Positions 1-7,794 of a stretch of DNA of 34,085 nt are shown here, piece after piece. The position numbers were made by a program, and so were the translations under genes. The notes under the pieces are model-generated. The model made no database searches and had not been told where the DNA came from. It saw only the letters and a program-made list of their open reading frames with translations. Within the stretch, counting starts at the first letter, position 1. Each line of letters opens with the position of its first letter. The stretch is from Euzebyales bacterium (lineage in GTDB: Bacteria; Actinomycetota; Nitriliruptoria; Euzebyales; JAHELV01), in NCBI GenBank assembly GCA_036374135.1, contig DASUUK010000018.1, positions 1 through 34,085 of the forward strand, in the 5' to 3' direction.

Positions 1-476
1 TCGTCGCCGCGTGCGACCGGATGCCGGATGCGGTCGAGCACGCGCGCGGTCACGGCAGGGTCCAGGAGCGACTCGCCGCGCCCCACCCGCCGGATCCCGT
101 CGACGAGGTGGTTGCCGCGGATCCGCTTGAGCACATAGCCGGAGGCCCCTGCCATGATCGCGTCGAACAACGCGCGACCCTCGGAGTACGACGTGAGCAT
201 CAGGACGGCGATGTCGGGATGCTCCGCCCGCAAATCCCGGCACACATCGATCCCCGACCGGTCCGGCAGTCGGATGTCCAGGACCACCACGTCGGGATGA
301 TGGGAACGCGCACCGAGCATCGCGTCCGCTGCGGTGCCGGCCTCGGCGACGACCTCGAGATCCTCACATCCACCGATCAGGGCGCGAAGGCCGGACCGGA
401 CAACCTCGTGGTCATCGACCAGCATCACCCGCGTGACAGGTCGAAGGTCACCGGATCGGCTCCGCATATCGGTCAT
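1..476 (-). CDS. DevR/NarL-type response regulator (3' end outside window)
   Basis: Receiver domain of a two-component response regulator that should continue into a LuxR-type HTH beyond position 1; 158 codons are visible. Seen in the translation: the acidic pair in VDDHE (residues 21-22), the phospho-acceptor Asp67 in VVLDIRLPD, the MLTSY switch threonine, and Lys in GYVLKRI. The linker ESLLDPAVTARVLDRIR closely resembles Mycobacterium DevR/DosR, as does the receiver as a whole. The start is ATG at 476; an in-frame ATG at 467 is also possible. The partner histidine kinase is not in the window. A DosR-box-like sequence lies about 60 bp upstream (533-552), which would fit autoregulation. The receiver family is certain. 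The DevR assignment is a judgement from resemblance, because the DNA-binding half is not visible. Confidence 0.9.
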   Translation of the reverse strand, partial: MTDMRSRSGDLRPVTRVMLVDDHEVVRSGLRALIGGCEDLEVVAEAGTAADAMLGARSHHPDVVVLDIRLPDRSGIDVCRDLRAEHPDIAVLMLTSYSEGRALFDAIMAGASGYVLKRIRGNHLVDGIRRVGRGESLLDPAVTARVLDRIRHPVARGD

Positions 477-532
477 GTCAGCAAGTCAAGACTCCCGCAC
501 TCACCACCGACAGGGAATGACGTGCCGTCGTG

Positions 533-552
533 TTCGGGACCAAATGCACCGT
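533..552. promoter_or_regulatory. DosR-box-like site upstream of the DevR-like regulator
   Basis: The left half reads TTCGGGACCAAA, close to the Mycobacterium DosR consensus TTSGGGACTWWAGTCCCSAA as I remember it. About 14 of 20 positions match, nearly all in the left half. It sits 57 bp upstream of the ATG at 476. The right half is poor, so a single-half-site or chance match is possible. Confidence 0.3.
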
Positions 553-582
553 GCCAGGGGCCGAACGACCCGAGTGGGTGCG

Positions 583-1395
583 TCAGCGGCGCGACGCCAA
601 CGCCGCGCTGACGGCCGGAGCGAGCGCATCGGCCAGCAGTTCGTAGCCCCGCGACGACGGATGGAAGCCGTCGATGCTGAGGGCCTCCGGAAGCCGGCGG
701 AACGCGGGGCCTGCGCTGCGCCGTGCATCGACGAACTCGACGTCGGTGACCCGACGCACGACCCGTCGCTGGATCCAACCGAGCATTCGCCCGTAGGCGA
801 CGGCGATGTCCCGCAACGGGTGCCCGACGATCGTGAGCGTGCGCAGCTCAGGCAGGCTGCAGACGATGACGGGCGCGTCCAGCCGGTCACGCAACATGGT
901 GTAGAGGTGACGAACCGCGCGGCCGTAGGCCCACGGTGATGTCACGTGCACGATGTCGTTCATGCCGGCCACGACGATGACGGCGTCGGGTGGGGCACGG
1001 TCGTCCAGGGCGGTCACCTGCCGCGCCGCGACGTCGGCCGTCCGCGCGCCTGACACGCCCAGCGCACGGACGTGCACCCGCCGGCCGGTCGTGTCGGCGA
1101 CCCGCTGGCCGATCTGCACTGCGAGGCAGCCCTCGAGACGGTCCGCGCCGATCCCGGCGACCGACGAGTCTCCCAGTGCGACGAGCCGCCACGACGGTGG
1201 CGCGACGAGCGCGACCCGCGGATGGACCTCGACATCGATCGCCGTCACTGGGGGATCGAGATGCACGACTCCGCGCGCCCGGCGCAGATCGCGCCACACG
1301 CTCCACAGCGCCGCCAACAGCCCTGTCACCGCCGTTGGGACGACTGCACCGCCGAGACCGGTGCCGGAGGACGCCGAGCTCTTCACGCGCCCCAT
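583..1395 (-). CDS. SGNH/GDSL-family hydrolase
   Basis: Secreted or membrane-anchored esterase/lipase-type hydrolase of the SGNH superfamily, 270 residues from the ATG at 1395. Block I is ALGDSSVAG with nucleophile Ser77. Block II Gly is in LGVSGA, block III is AGMND with Asn146, and block V is DGFHPSSRGY with Asp242 and His245. All four catalytic blocks are therefore present. A hydrophobic stretch at residues 17-31 could be a signal anchor. An upstream in-frame start at 1467 would add 24 Arg/Pro-rich residues and looks unlikely; neither start has a clear ribosome binding site. The gene precedes the response regulator on the same strand, with about 105 bp between them. Substrate cannot be read from the sequence. 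Confidence 0.88.
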   Translation of the reverse strand: MGRVKSSASSGTGLGGAVVPTAVTGLLAALWSVWRDLRRARGVVHLDPPVTAIDVEVHPRVALVAPPSWRLVALGDSSVAGIGADRLEGCLAVQIGQRVADTTGRRVHVRALGVSGARTADVAARQVTALDDRAPPDAVIVVAGMNDIVHVTSPWAYGRAVRHLYTMLRDRLDAPVIVCSLPELRTLTIVGHPLRDIAVAYGRMLGWIQRRVVRRVTDVEFVDARRSAGPAFRRLPEALSIDGFHPSSRGYELLADALAPAVSAALASRR

Positions 1396-1638
1396 TGTGC
1401 GCCACGGCCGCGCTGGTTGGCACGGCTTCGACGCGTGGGACAACGCCGGCGAGGACAGCGCCGACACACTGATCCCGGCAGCACCTCGCGGTCGGCGACG
1501 TGATCGCTGACGCGATGGGGCCGTTCGGCGCGGAGGACGCCTACGAACTGCTCGACGCCGTGTTCACGCGAAGGATGTCGACCGGCATCACCGCGATCAG
1601 TGCCATGCCGATCCGCCGGTGCCGCGCGCGCGGACAGC

Positions 1639-1665
1639 GACGGACGGGCGCAGCGCCCGTCCGTC
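1639..1665 (-). terminator. Stem-loop terminator after the DUF4389 gene
   Basis: Perfect 12-bp inverted repeat (1639-1650 pairs with 1654-1665) with a 3-nt loop, 26 bp beyond the stop codon of the DUF4389 gene. There is no T-run after it, as is usual for high-GC actinobacterial terminators. The rest of 1396-1690 holds no gene I can support. Confidence 0.7.
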
Positions 1666-1690
1666 ACCGGTCACGTGCTGGGTCGCTCTG

Positions 1691-3145
1691 TCAGACCTGC
1701 GCCGGGCGGTCATCCACCCGGCCTGCGACGGATGGCTCGTCGTCCGGTGGCGGCGGTGACGGGGGCGCTGGCTCGGTCTCACCGCCGTCCAGGCGGAAGG
1801 GCGGATACTCGTCGGTCATCAACGCGATGTAGACGACCACCCGGTACACCCAGCGGTTGAGGCCCATCACGAAGTCGTACAGCCCGCGTGGATACCGGCC
1901 CGTGAACAGCAGCGCGAAGGCCGCGATCATGACCAGCACGATGATCAGCCCACCGCCGGCGACCTGCACACGGTCCACCGGTGCGTCGGCGGTCGTCCAC
2001 GTCACGCCGTTGCCGACCAGCACACCCAGCACGATGTAGTGCGGGATGGCGAGCAGCCACCACTTGATCAGCACCAGGCCGCGCGACAGCGGGCCCGGCT
2101 CCTCGATGTGCAGGCGTGCTGGGTAGTCGGGAACATCGGCCAGCGTGAATGGCGGATAGCGATCGGTGGCGAGCGCGCTGTACCCGTAGTACCCGACCCG
2201 CCAACTCCACCGGAGCACGCCGGAGGTGAACATGAAGATCCCGCGGGGATAACGCCCGGTGATCAGGATCGCGATGCCCGCGACCAGCGTCAGCAGCGCG
2301 AAGGCGATCCACAGCAGCGCGAGCACGATGTAGTGCGGGATGAGCAGAAGCCACTTGACGATCCACAGTCCGCGGCTGGGCTTGTCCAGCCTCGCCTCCA
2401 CCATGACGGGGTAGATCCGGTCGGCCGACGACATCGGAGCGCCGACCGCGACCCGCTCGCCGGGTGCGCGATCCGCTGCACCGACCGTCGCCGCGATCAG
2501 CAGCGCGATCGCGCCGCCGAGCGCCAGGAGACCGAACACCAGCAGCGCGATCCCGACCGGAGACAGGATCCCCGTGGCGACGCCGGTTGTCGCTTCGACC
2601 GCGAACCCGGGTGACGCGTCGGCCGCCATCACGACGACGGCCCAGTTGCCGGAACGTACATCCCACGTGATGGTCTGCTCACCAGCACCGGTGCTCGAGG
2701 CGTCCCAGAACGTCTGGGTGTCTGGCGGCTCGGCCACGCGGTCGCCGTCGATGCGACCGTAGGCCACCTCATCGGGATCGTCGCCCAGTCGCGTGATCAC
2801 GTCGTGGCTGACGCCGCCCAGGTACCGGTCGACGTCGTCCTTTGGCCCGATGCCGACGAAGACCTCGTCGGAAGCGCCCTCAGGCACGACCGTCACGCGC
2901 GCGCTGACGTCGCCGAAGTCCGGCACCCAGCCGGCTGGATCGGCCTCCACGCGCAGGTCGATGTCTTCGGACGTTATCGCGTACCCGTCCGTCGACAACT
3001 GGTACGACGGGCTGGTGAAGTAGCCGTCGTCGTCCTGTCCGGCCGCGTCGAACACCAGCAGTGCAAGACCGGCAGCGACCAGGGCCAGGCCGATCAGTCC
3101 ACTGATCGCGCCGAGAACGATCACCGTCACACGCGTCGCTGTCAC
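1691..3145 (-). CDS. Membrane protein with two DUF4389 domains
   Basis: Polytopic membrane protein of 484 residues. It has an N-terminal membrane segment (about 5-32), an extracytoplasmic beta-rich region (about 35-190), a second segment (about 190-220), then two DUF4389 repeats (about 245-345 and 350-455). Each repeat carries the hallmark pattern of a K/R-x-x-L-x-IPHYIVL helix followed by TGRYPRG and a YPPF motif. The tail is Pro/Glu-rich. The start is GTG at 3145, chosen because GGAGGTG lies 8 nt upstream. DUF4389 has no established biochemical function. The extracellular part includes a segment that reads like a pre-peptidase or jelly-roll-type domain, but I cannot name it with confidence. 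It is transcribed alone. Confidence 0.85.
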   Translation of the reverse strand: MTATRVTVIVLGAISGLIGLALVAAGLALLVFDAAGQDDDGYFTSPSYQLSTDGYAITSEDIDLRVEADPAGWVPDFGDVSARVTVVPEGASDEVFVGIGPKDDVDRYLGGVSHDVITRLGDDPDEVAYGRIDGDRVAEPPDTQTFWDASSTGAGEQTITWDVRSGNWAVVVMAADASPGFAVEATTGVATGILSPVGIALLVFGLLALGGAIALLIAATVGAADRAPGERVAVGAPMSSADRIYPVMVEARLDKPSRGLWIVKWLLLIPHYIVLALLWIAFALLTLVAGIAILITGRYPRGIFMFTSGVLRWSWRVGYYGYSALATDRYPPFTLADVPDYPARLHIEEPGPLSRGLVLIKWWLLAIPHYIVLGVLVGNGVTWTTADAPVDRVQVAGGGLIIVLVMIAAFALLFTGRYPRGLYDFVMGLNRWVYRVVVYIALMTDEYPPFRLDGGETEPAPPSPPPPDDEPSVAGRVDDRPAQV

Positions 3146-3355
3146 CGCGCATCACCTCCGGTTGCCGGCAGCACTGCAACGCCGCGCCCGTCTGGCCCAC
3201 GGCCTATGCCGACGACAAGTGCACCGTCGCGCAACCATCGGCCGTGGGACAGGGCCGAAGGTCGCCCTTCGTGACGGTCGATGGTCGGTGCCCGGACGAT
3301 CTCCCCTCGCATCGCCGCTCTCGCGGTGCAACGCCGGCATCCGGAGGGGACCGAC

Positions 3356-4035
3356 ATGCGGCCCACACGATGCCATAGGACAGCATCACCATCCGTGATC
3401 CGTCACGTCGGCCGCCCGCTGGCCGTCGCCGGCACACTGGCGATGGTGTGCACGCTCATCCTCGCCTCCGTGCCCGCCGCAGCGGCACCGCCCGCGCTGC
3501 CCTCGTCCGAGCTCACGTCCCCGGCGGAGACCGGCCTCGAGCGCGGACGGGTCGACCTGTTCTGGCGCACCTCGTCCGGACTGCTGGCGCACCGTCGACA
3601 TCGAGCGGTTTGACGAGGTCAGCCGGTCACAGTTCACATCCGCCTCGTCGACCATCTGTCGCAGGTCCGCAGTGCGGACGCGCGCGTTGACCGGTCGACC
3701 CGTCACCGTTGAGGGTGGCGTGGACGACCCCGGCGTTGAGAGCACGCCCGTCACCCCGACGCGTGTGGCGCCGCGCGCCACGCATCACCCCCGCGTGCTG
3801 ATCGAAGCACACGGCCACGACGTCGCGGTCGTCGACCGACTCCCCGGCATCGGCACCGACCCTGGAGCACTCGGCGACCGACGGCACCTGGGCGTTCAGC
3901 AACGACACCGACCTGGTGAAGCTCTCGCGCAACAAGCGGACCACGTGGTCCGCATCCCGACCGCACACAGCCGATGTTCTCCGCCCCCAGCAACTCGCGT
4001 CGATCATCGTCGACACCCTCGACGGTGCCGACTGA
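3356..4035 (+). pseudogene. Decayed gene for a secreted protein of unknown family
   Basis: A good ribosome binding site (GGAGGGG, 3343-3349) precedes ATG 3356. It opens a reading frame with a clear Sec signal peptide: hydrophobic core VAGTLAMVCTLILAS, then VPAAAAPP as cleavage region. The frame breaks at 3613. Protein-like sequence with high GC at third positions continues in other frames: DIERFDEVSRSQF, then HIRLVDHLSQVRSADARVD, then VLIEAHGHDVAVVDRLPG, and finally TWAFSNDTDLVKLSRNK ending in IIVDTLDGAD and a stop at 4035. At least three frame changes are needed, so this looks like a decayed gene (or repeated indel errors in the assembly). I do not recognise the family. This accounts for most of the otherwise empty stretch 3146-4081. 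Confidence 0.42.
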
Positions 4036-4081
4036 TCGGGCGCGACACCGGGTCGCTCGCGCGGGTGGGTATCGTGCCGGG

Positions 4082-5125
4082 ATGATCGAAGAGGACATCA
4101 GGGCACACATCGATGCCGTACCCGGCTACTGCAACACGGCGTCGGTGGGCATCCCGCCGCGCGCGGCGGTCGAGGTGCTGCGCGGCTGCCTGGATGACTG
4201 GGCGGCCGGCACGGTCGACCTGCGGCGGTTCGACGCCGAGGTCGTCCGCGCCCGTGAGGCGTTCGCGACGCTGGCCGGCACCCATGTCGACAACGTCGCG
4301 ATGCCGGGCTCGGCGTCGATCACGGCGGGCGTGGTGGCGTCGAGCCTGCCCGATGGCGCCCGCGTGCTGTGCGCGCGGGAGGACTTCACGTCGGTGCTGT
4401 TCCCGTTCCTGGTCGACGACCGCCTTGACGTGACGGCGGTGCCAGTTGACGCGCTGCTGGATCACATCACCCCGACGGTCGACGTTGTCGCTGTCAGCGC
4501 GGTGCAGTCCGCCGACGGGCGAGTCCTCGACCTGGACGCGTTGGCCGGCGCGGCCGACGCTGCAGGAGCCCGCACCTACCTGGACGCGACCCAGGCCGTC
4601 GGGTGGCTGGCGGTCGGCGCCGACCGCTTCGACGTCACGTCGTGCGCCGCCTACAAGTGGCTGTGCTCACCCCGCGGCATCGGGTTCGCGACCGTCCGCG
4701 ACGACGTCGACTGGCTGGTGCCGCGCCTGGCCGGGTGGTACGCGGGCGCAGATCCGTGGGCGTCGTTGTACGGCCCACCGCTGCGACTCGCCGACGACGC
4801 GCGCCGGTTCACGGTCTCTCCCGCGTGGTTCGATGTCGCGTCGGCCACCGCGTCGCTCGAGGCCCTGGTCGCGATCGGGGTGGAGCGCATCCACGCCCAC
4901 GACGTCGGCCTGGCCAACCGCTTTCGGGGCGCGCTGGACCTGCCCGAGGACGACAGCCCCATCGTCAGCCTCGCCACCCACAGCGACGCGACCGCCGTTC
5001 TCGCCGCCGCCGGCATCACGACGGCCAATCGCGCCGGACGCACGCGTGTCTCGTTCCACCTGTCCAACACCACCGACGACGCCGATCAGGTCGCGTCGGT
5101 CCTGCGCGCTCACACCGTGGCGTGA
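4082..5125 (+). CDS. Aminotransferase class V-fold PLP enzyme
   Basis: PLP-dependent enzyme of the class V aminotransferase / cysteine desulfurase-like superfamily, 347 residues from ATG 4082. Cofactor residues are visible: Asp168 in YLDATQAVGW, which would bind the pyridine nitrogen, and Lys192 in CAAYKWLCSPRG, the Schiff-base lysine. Ser/Thr-rich GSASIT near residue 76 would contact the phosphate. The protein is shorter than SufS/NifS (about 400 residues), and no obvious desulfurase active-site Cys loop is seen. It could be a kynureninase-like or isopenicillin-N-epimerase-like enzyme; the sequence alone does not decide. An upstream in-frame start at 3974 runs into the decayed region and is rejected. 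It stands alone. Confidence 0.85.
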   Translation: MIEEDIRAHIDAVPGYCNTASVGIPPRAAVEVLRGCLDDWAAGTVDLRRFDAEVVRAREAFATLAGTHVDNVAMPGSASITAGVVASSLPDGARVLCAREDFTSVLFPFLVDDRLDVTAVPVDALLDHITPTVDVVAVSAVQSADGRVLDLDALAGAADAAGARTYLDATQAVGWLAVGADRFDVTSCAAYKWLCSPRGIGFATVRDDVDWLVPRLAGWYAGADPWASLYGPPLRLADDARRFTVSPAWFDVASATASLEALVAIGVERIHAHDVGLANRFRGALDLPEDDSPIVSLATHSDATAVLAAAGITTANRAGRTRVSFHLSNTTDDADQVASVLRAHTVA

Positions 5126-5454
5126 CACGACAGGGGCTGCCGACGGCACCAGCCTGACGGCTGTGGTACGAACCGCACAGGTCTCCGTTGTGACGGCGTC
5201 CCGAGCCGGACCACAGCCAGCCGGCTGCCTTGCTCGTCTATTGGAGTCGCGTTGCCATACAGCACGCCACTGCCAGCGGCATGGCGTCACCGCGATGTGG
5301 CGTGGTCAACAGCGACCACGTGCTGGGCCAAGCCACACACGTGTACGCGCGTTGCCGACCGATCGCGCGTTCAGACATCCGGGGCCCCGACATCCCTCAA
5401 CGCCCGGCCCCCAAGCGGAGAGTGGACGCGGCCCGAGCGGGGCGCGGTCAGCTG
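5126..5454. other. Intergenic stretch, no gene seen
   Basis: No reading frame here looks coding on either strand. The only structure I see is a 7-bp inverted repeat, CGTGGTC / GACCACG (5301-5307 and 5314-5320, 6-nt loop). It lies between two converging genes and could be a weak bidirectional terminator. Confidence 0.4.
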
Positions 5455-5811
5455 TTACGCTGCGCGCTCGTACGCCTCGAGGAGCCACCCTTGGACCTCG
5501 GCGTCGACATCGGCCACGTCGCGAATCTCGAGGTGATGCTGCCAGATCCGCGGCGAGGCATGCGTGACCTCCTTGAAGCGGCGCGACGTCAGTTTCCGAT
5601 CCATGGCGATCGACAGCACGACCTCAGCCTGTGGCGCCTTCAGGTACTTCCCCGGCAACCATAGGTACACGAAGCCGCGTCGCCGCCTGAAGGCAATCTG
5701 ACTCCTGGTCGTCGTGACCTCCACATTGCCGAACTCCGCGAGCGCTCGCTCCACGGCAGCAAAGACGTTGGCCCCCAAGACGCTGTCGCCGAGGAAGTCA
5801 TCAGGCGTCAT
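5455..5811 (-). CDS. DUF5655 domain protein
   Basis: Small soluble protein of 118 residues from ATG 5811, chosen because GGAG lies 7 nt upstream; an in-frame start at 5847 adds 12 residues. The core TTTRSQIAFRRRRGFVYLWLP followed by a short helix and the segment SRRFKEVTHASPRIWQHHLEIRD is typical of DUF5655-type proteins, which bear a conserved Lys/Ser/Gln-x-x-x-AFRR motif. The function of the family is not known. Some members occur fused to nuclease-like or restriction-related proteins, but nothing of that kind is nearby. It is transcribed alone and converges with the aminotransferase. Confidence 0.72.
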   Translation of the reverse strand: MTPDDFLGDSVLGANVFAAVERALAEFGNVEVTTTRSQIAFRRRRGFVYLWLPGKYLKAPQAEVVLSIAMDRKLTSRRFKEVTHASPRIWQHHLEIRDVADVDAEVQGWLLEAYERAA

Positions 5812-5971
5812 GGCGTCTCCGGCTCCGTGACCGGGCGATAGTCTCACACGTCTTCAGGACCGCGCGCCAACCGTACGCTCGCGTGACGTCACGGCTGGCT
5901 TTGGGGCGGACCGCCCAGGCCCACCATCGAGGCCCACAGGCCACGTCAGCGCGAGCGCCCCAAGTCCGGAC

Positions 5972-5996
5972 ACCGCGCGACGTGGCCTCGCGCGGT
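5972..5996 (-). terminator. Stem-loop terminator after FAD oxidoreductase
   Basis: Perfect 9-bp inverted repeat (5972-5980 with 5988-5996), 7-nt loop, starting 8 bp past the stop codon of the FAD-dependent oxidoreductase. No T-run. Confidence 0.6.
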
Positions 5997-6004
5997 AGCG
6001 GCGG

Positions 6005-7618
6005 TCACTGCGCCGTGACGCGGGGCCAACGACGCTCGACGCCGTGCCGATCGAGCACCTCCTGGAACCGAGCGAGGTGCTCCGGGTCCGCGCGGACCTG
6101 GGCCGGCGCCGCCCGGTGCGCGAGGCAGTAGGCGGCGAGCGCTCCCGCGACCTCGCCGACGTTCCACTCCGTCGGGTGCAGGCGGTAGCAGCCATTGGTC
6201 AGGTGGGTCGTGCCGATGTTCTTGCCGCCGGGCAGCAGGTTGCGCATGCGCACGGGGAGCAGGGCGCCCAGGGGCAACTGGTAGGGGCACGCGGCGATGT
6301 CGAGGAACGGATCGCCGCCTGTCGATGGATGCAGGTCGAGGCGGTACGCGCCGATGCCCACGGAGTCCGGATGTGACGCGGCCGTGCCATCCGGCCGCGA
6401 CGCGAGCGCGACGTCCTGCTCGACGATGGTGTGCTCGGCGCGGATCCGTCGGCTCTCCCGGATGTAGAGGTCCTTCGCGAGTGCGTCGCCGCTGCCGAGC
6501 ACATCCCCGCGTGGCCGCAGCCCGGGGAAGCCGGCTCCACCGTCTGGCCGGGGAGCCTCGGTCTGCAGCCAGTGCAGGAGGCTCAGGGCCAGCTCCCGTG
6601 CAGCGTCGCGGTGCCGGGCGGCGGCGACAGGATCATCTCCGATCATCGGCCCGTCGACGTAGTCGAGCATCGGCCAGTTGACCAGCGTGATGTCGCTCTC
6701 GTAGGTGCCGGCGATGAAGTTGCGGCGCGCGGCGATCCGGCGGAACGTCCACAGGTCGTTGACGTCCGGGTCGGCCCGGTGCGCCGCCATGGTCTCGTTG
6801 GGGTCACCGTCGGAGTTCGGCAGGAACGTGTGGCGGATCGAGCCGGTGACGTCGGTCGGGTCCGGTCCGTGGAAGCTGAAGCGGCGGCCCGGCCACCCGG
6901 GTGGCCGTTGATCCCGCCAGCGCTCGTACGAGGCCGGGCGGTCGATCGTGTGATCCTCTCCCGGTCGGTGGTCCACCGCGAAGCACGCCGACACGGCCTG
7001 CATCGCATCGGGCCGCGAGTGCGTGGACGCGTGCGGCTCACCGGTCTCGGCCTGCGCCTCGGCGCCGGTGACATGCTCGGTGCCCGTCATCGCCAGCAGG
7101 TCACCGAGCTCGGTCGCGTCGACGACATAGTCCGCCGTGACCGTGCACGACGTGCCGGCGTCCGACGTCAGGGTCACGCTCTCCACCCGGTCACCGTCGA
7201 CGGCGGCGGCGGTCGGGCGGTGGCCCAGCAGGACCGTCAGGCGGTCGGCGCTGCGCCACGGCGCGAGCATGCCGTCGATCACCGCGACCGCGACACGCGG
7301 CTCGTGGCACAGCCCGCTGACCCACCCGCCTCCTGGATTGAGCGTCGGATGCGCGCGGGCGGCCGCGGTCAGCGGGTACCAGCGGCGGTAGTACGCGCGG
7401 ATGCCGTCGCGCAGGCGCCGGTAGGTGGCCGTGCACCCGAACCGCTCGATCCACGGGTGCTCGTCGGGTGGGACCGCCTGCGTGGTCAGCTGCCCGCCGA
7501 GCCAGTCGTGTCGCTCGGTGAGCACGACGCGTCGTCCGTCCCGCGCCGCCGACAACGCGGCAGCCACGCCACCGAGGCCGCCGCCGACGACCAGGACGTC
7601 GGTGTGCTCCTCATCCAC
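6005..7618 (-). CDS. FAD-dependent oxidoreductase
   Basis: Flavoprotein of the FAD-dependent oxidoreductase family related to PF12831, 537 residues from GTG 7618. The dinucleotide-binding motif is right at the N-terminus (DVLVVGGGLGGVAAALSAARDG, then Glu in VVLTERHDWLGGQ). The mid-protein YVVDATELGDLL is the second FAD/NAD contact of this family, and the C-terminal LLPGGKNIGTTHLTNGCYRLHPTEWNVGEVAGALAAY closes the FAD site. The longer in-frame start at 7729 adds 37 Arg/Pro/Ala-rich residues and is less likely; no clear ribosome binding site supports either. Substrate is unknown; relatives act on sugars, xanthan degradation products or aromatic acids. It lies downstream of the carboxypeptidase but is separated from it by a hairpin. 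Confidence 0.88.
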   Translation of the reverse strand: MDEEHTDVLVVGGGLGGVAAALSAARDGRRVVLTERHDWLGGQLTTQAVPPDEHPWIERFGCTATYRRLRDGIRAYYRRWYPLTAAARAHPTLNPGGGWVSGLCHEPRVAVAVIDGMLAPWRSADRLTVLLGHRPTAAAVDGDRVESVTLTSDAGTSCTVTADYVVDATELGDLLAMTGTEHVTGAEAQAETGEPHASTHSRPDAMQAVSACFAVDHRPGEDHTIDRPASYERWRDQRPPGWPGRRFSFHGPDPTDVTGSIRHTFLPNSDGDPNETMAAHRADPDVNDLWTFRRIAARRNFIAGTYESDITLVNWPMLDYVDGPMIGDDPVAAARHRDAARELALSLLHWLQTEAPRPDGGAGFPGLRPRGDVLGSGDALAKDLYIRESRRIRAEHTIVEQDVALASRPDGTAASHPDSVGIGAYRLDLHPSTGGDPFLDIAACPYQLPLGALLPVRMRNLLPGGKNIGTTHLTNGCYRLHPTEWNVGEVAGALAAYCLAHRAAPAQVRADPEHLARFQEVLDRHGVERRWPRVTAQ

Positions 7619-7744
7619 GCGGGTGCCGATCAGGCCGGCGGCAGCGGCCGGGTTGTGTGCCGCAGGATGGCGCGGTGGCCGTGCCGATGAGCGACGACCG
7701 CTGCGCGGAACGCCTTGGACCGACAGCACGATCAGCGCACGACA

Positions 7745-7778
7745 CCACGGTACGGGGCCTCAACGGCCCGCACCGTGG
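7745..7778 (-). terminator. Stem-loop terminator after carboxypeptidase
   Basis: Inverted repeat CCACGGT / ACCGTGG (7745-7751 with 7772-7778) extended by an inner GC stem with one mismatch and a bulge, 17 bp past the carboxypeptidase stop. No T-run. Confidence 0.6.
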
Positions 7779-7794
7779 CATCAGCGACGCGTGA

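Noticed and set aside
1500-1690. Small plus-strand gene starting at GTG 1500
   Set aside because: Only its first 35 or so codons look protein-like, there is no ribosome binding site, and it runs through the terminator hairpin into the antisense of the DUF4389 gene.
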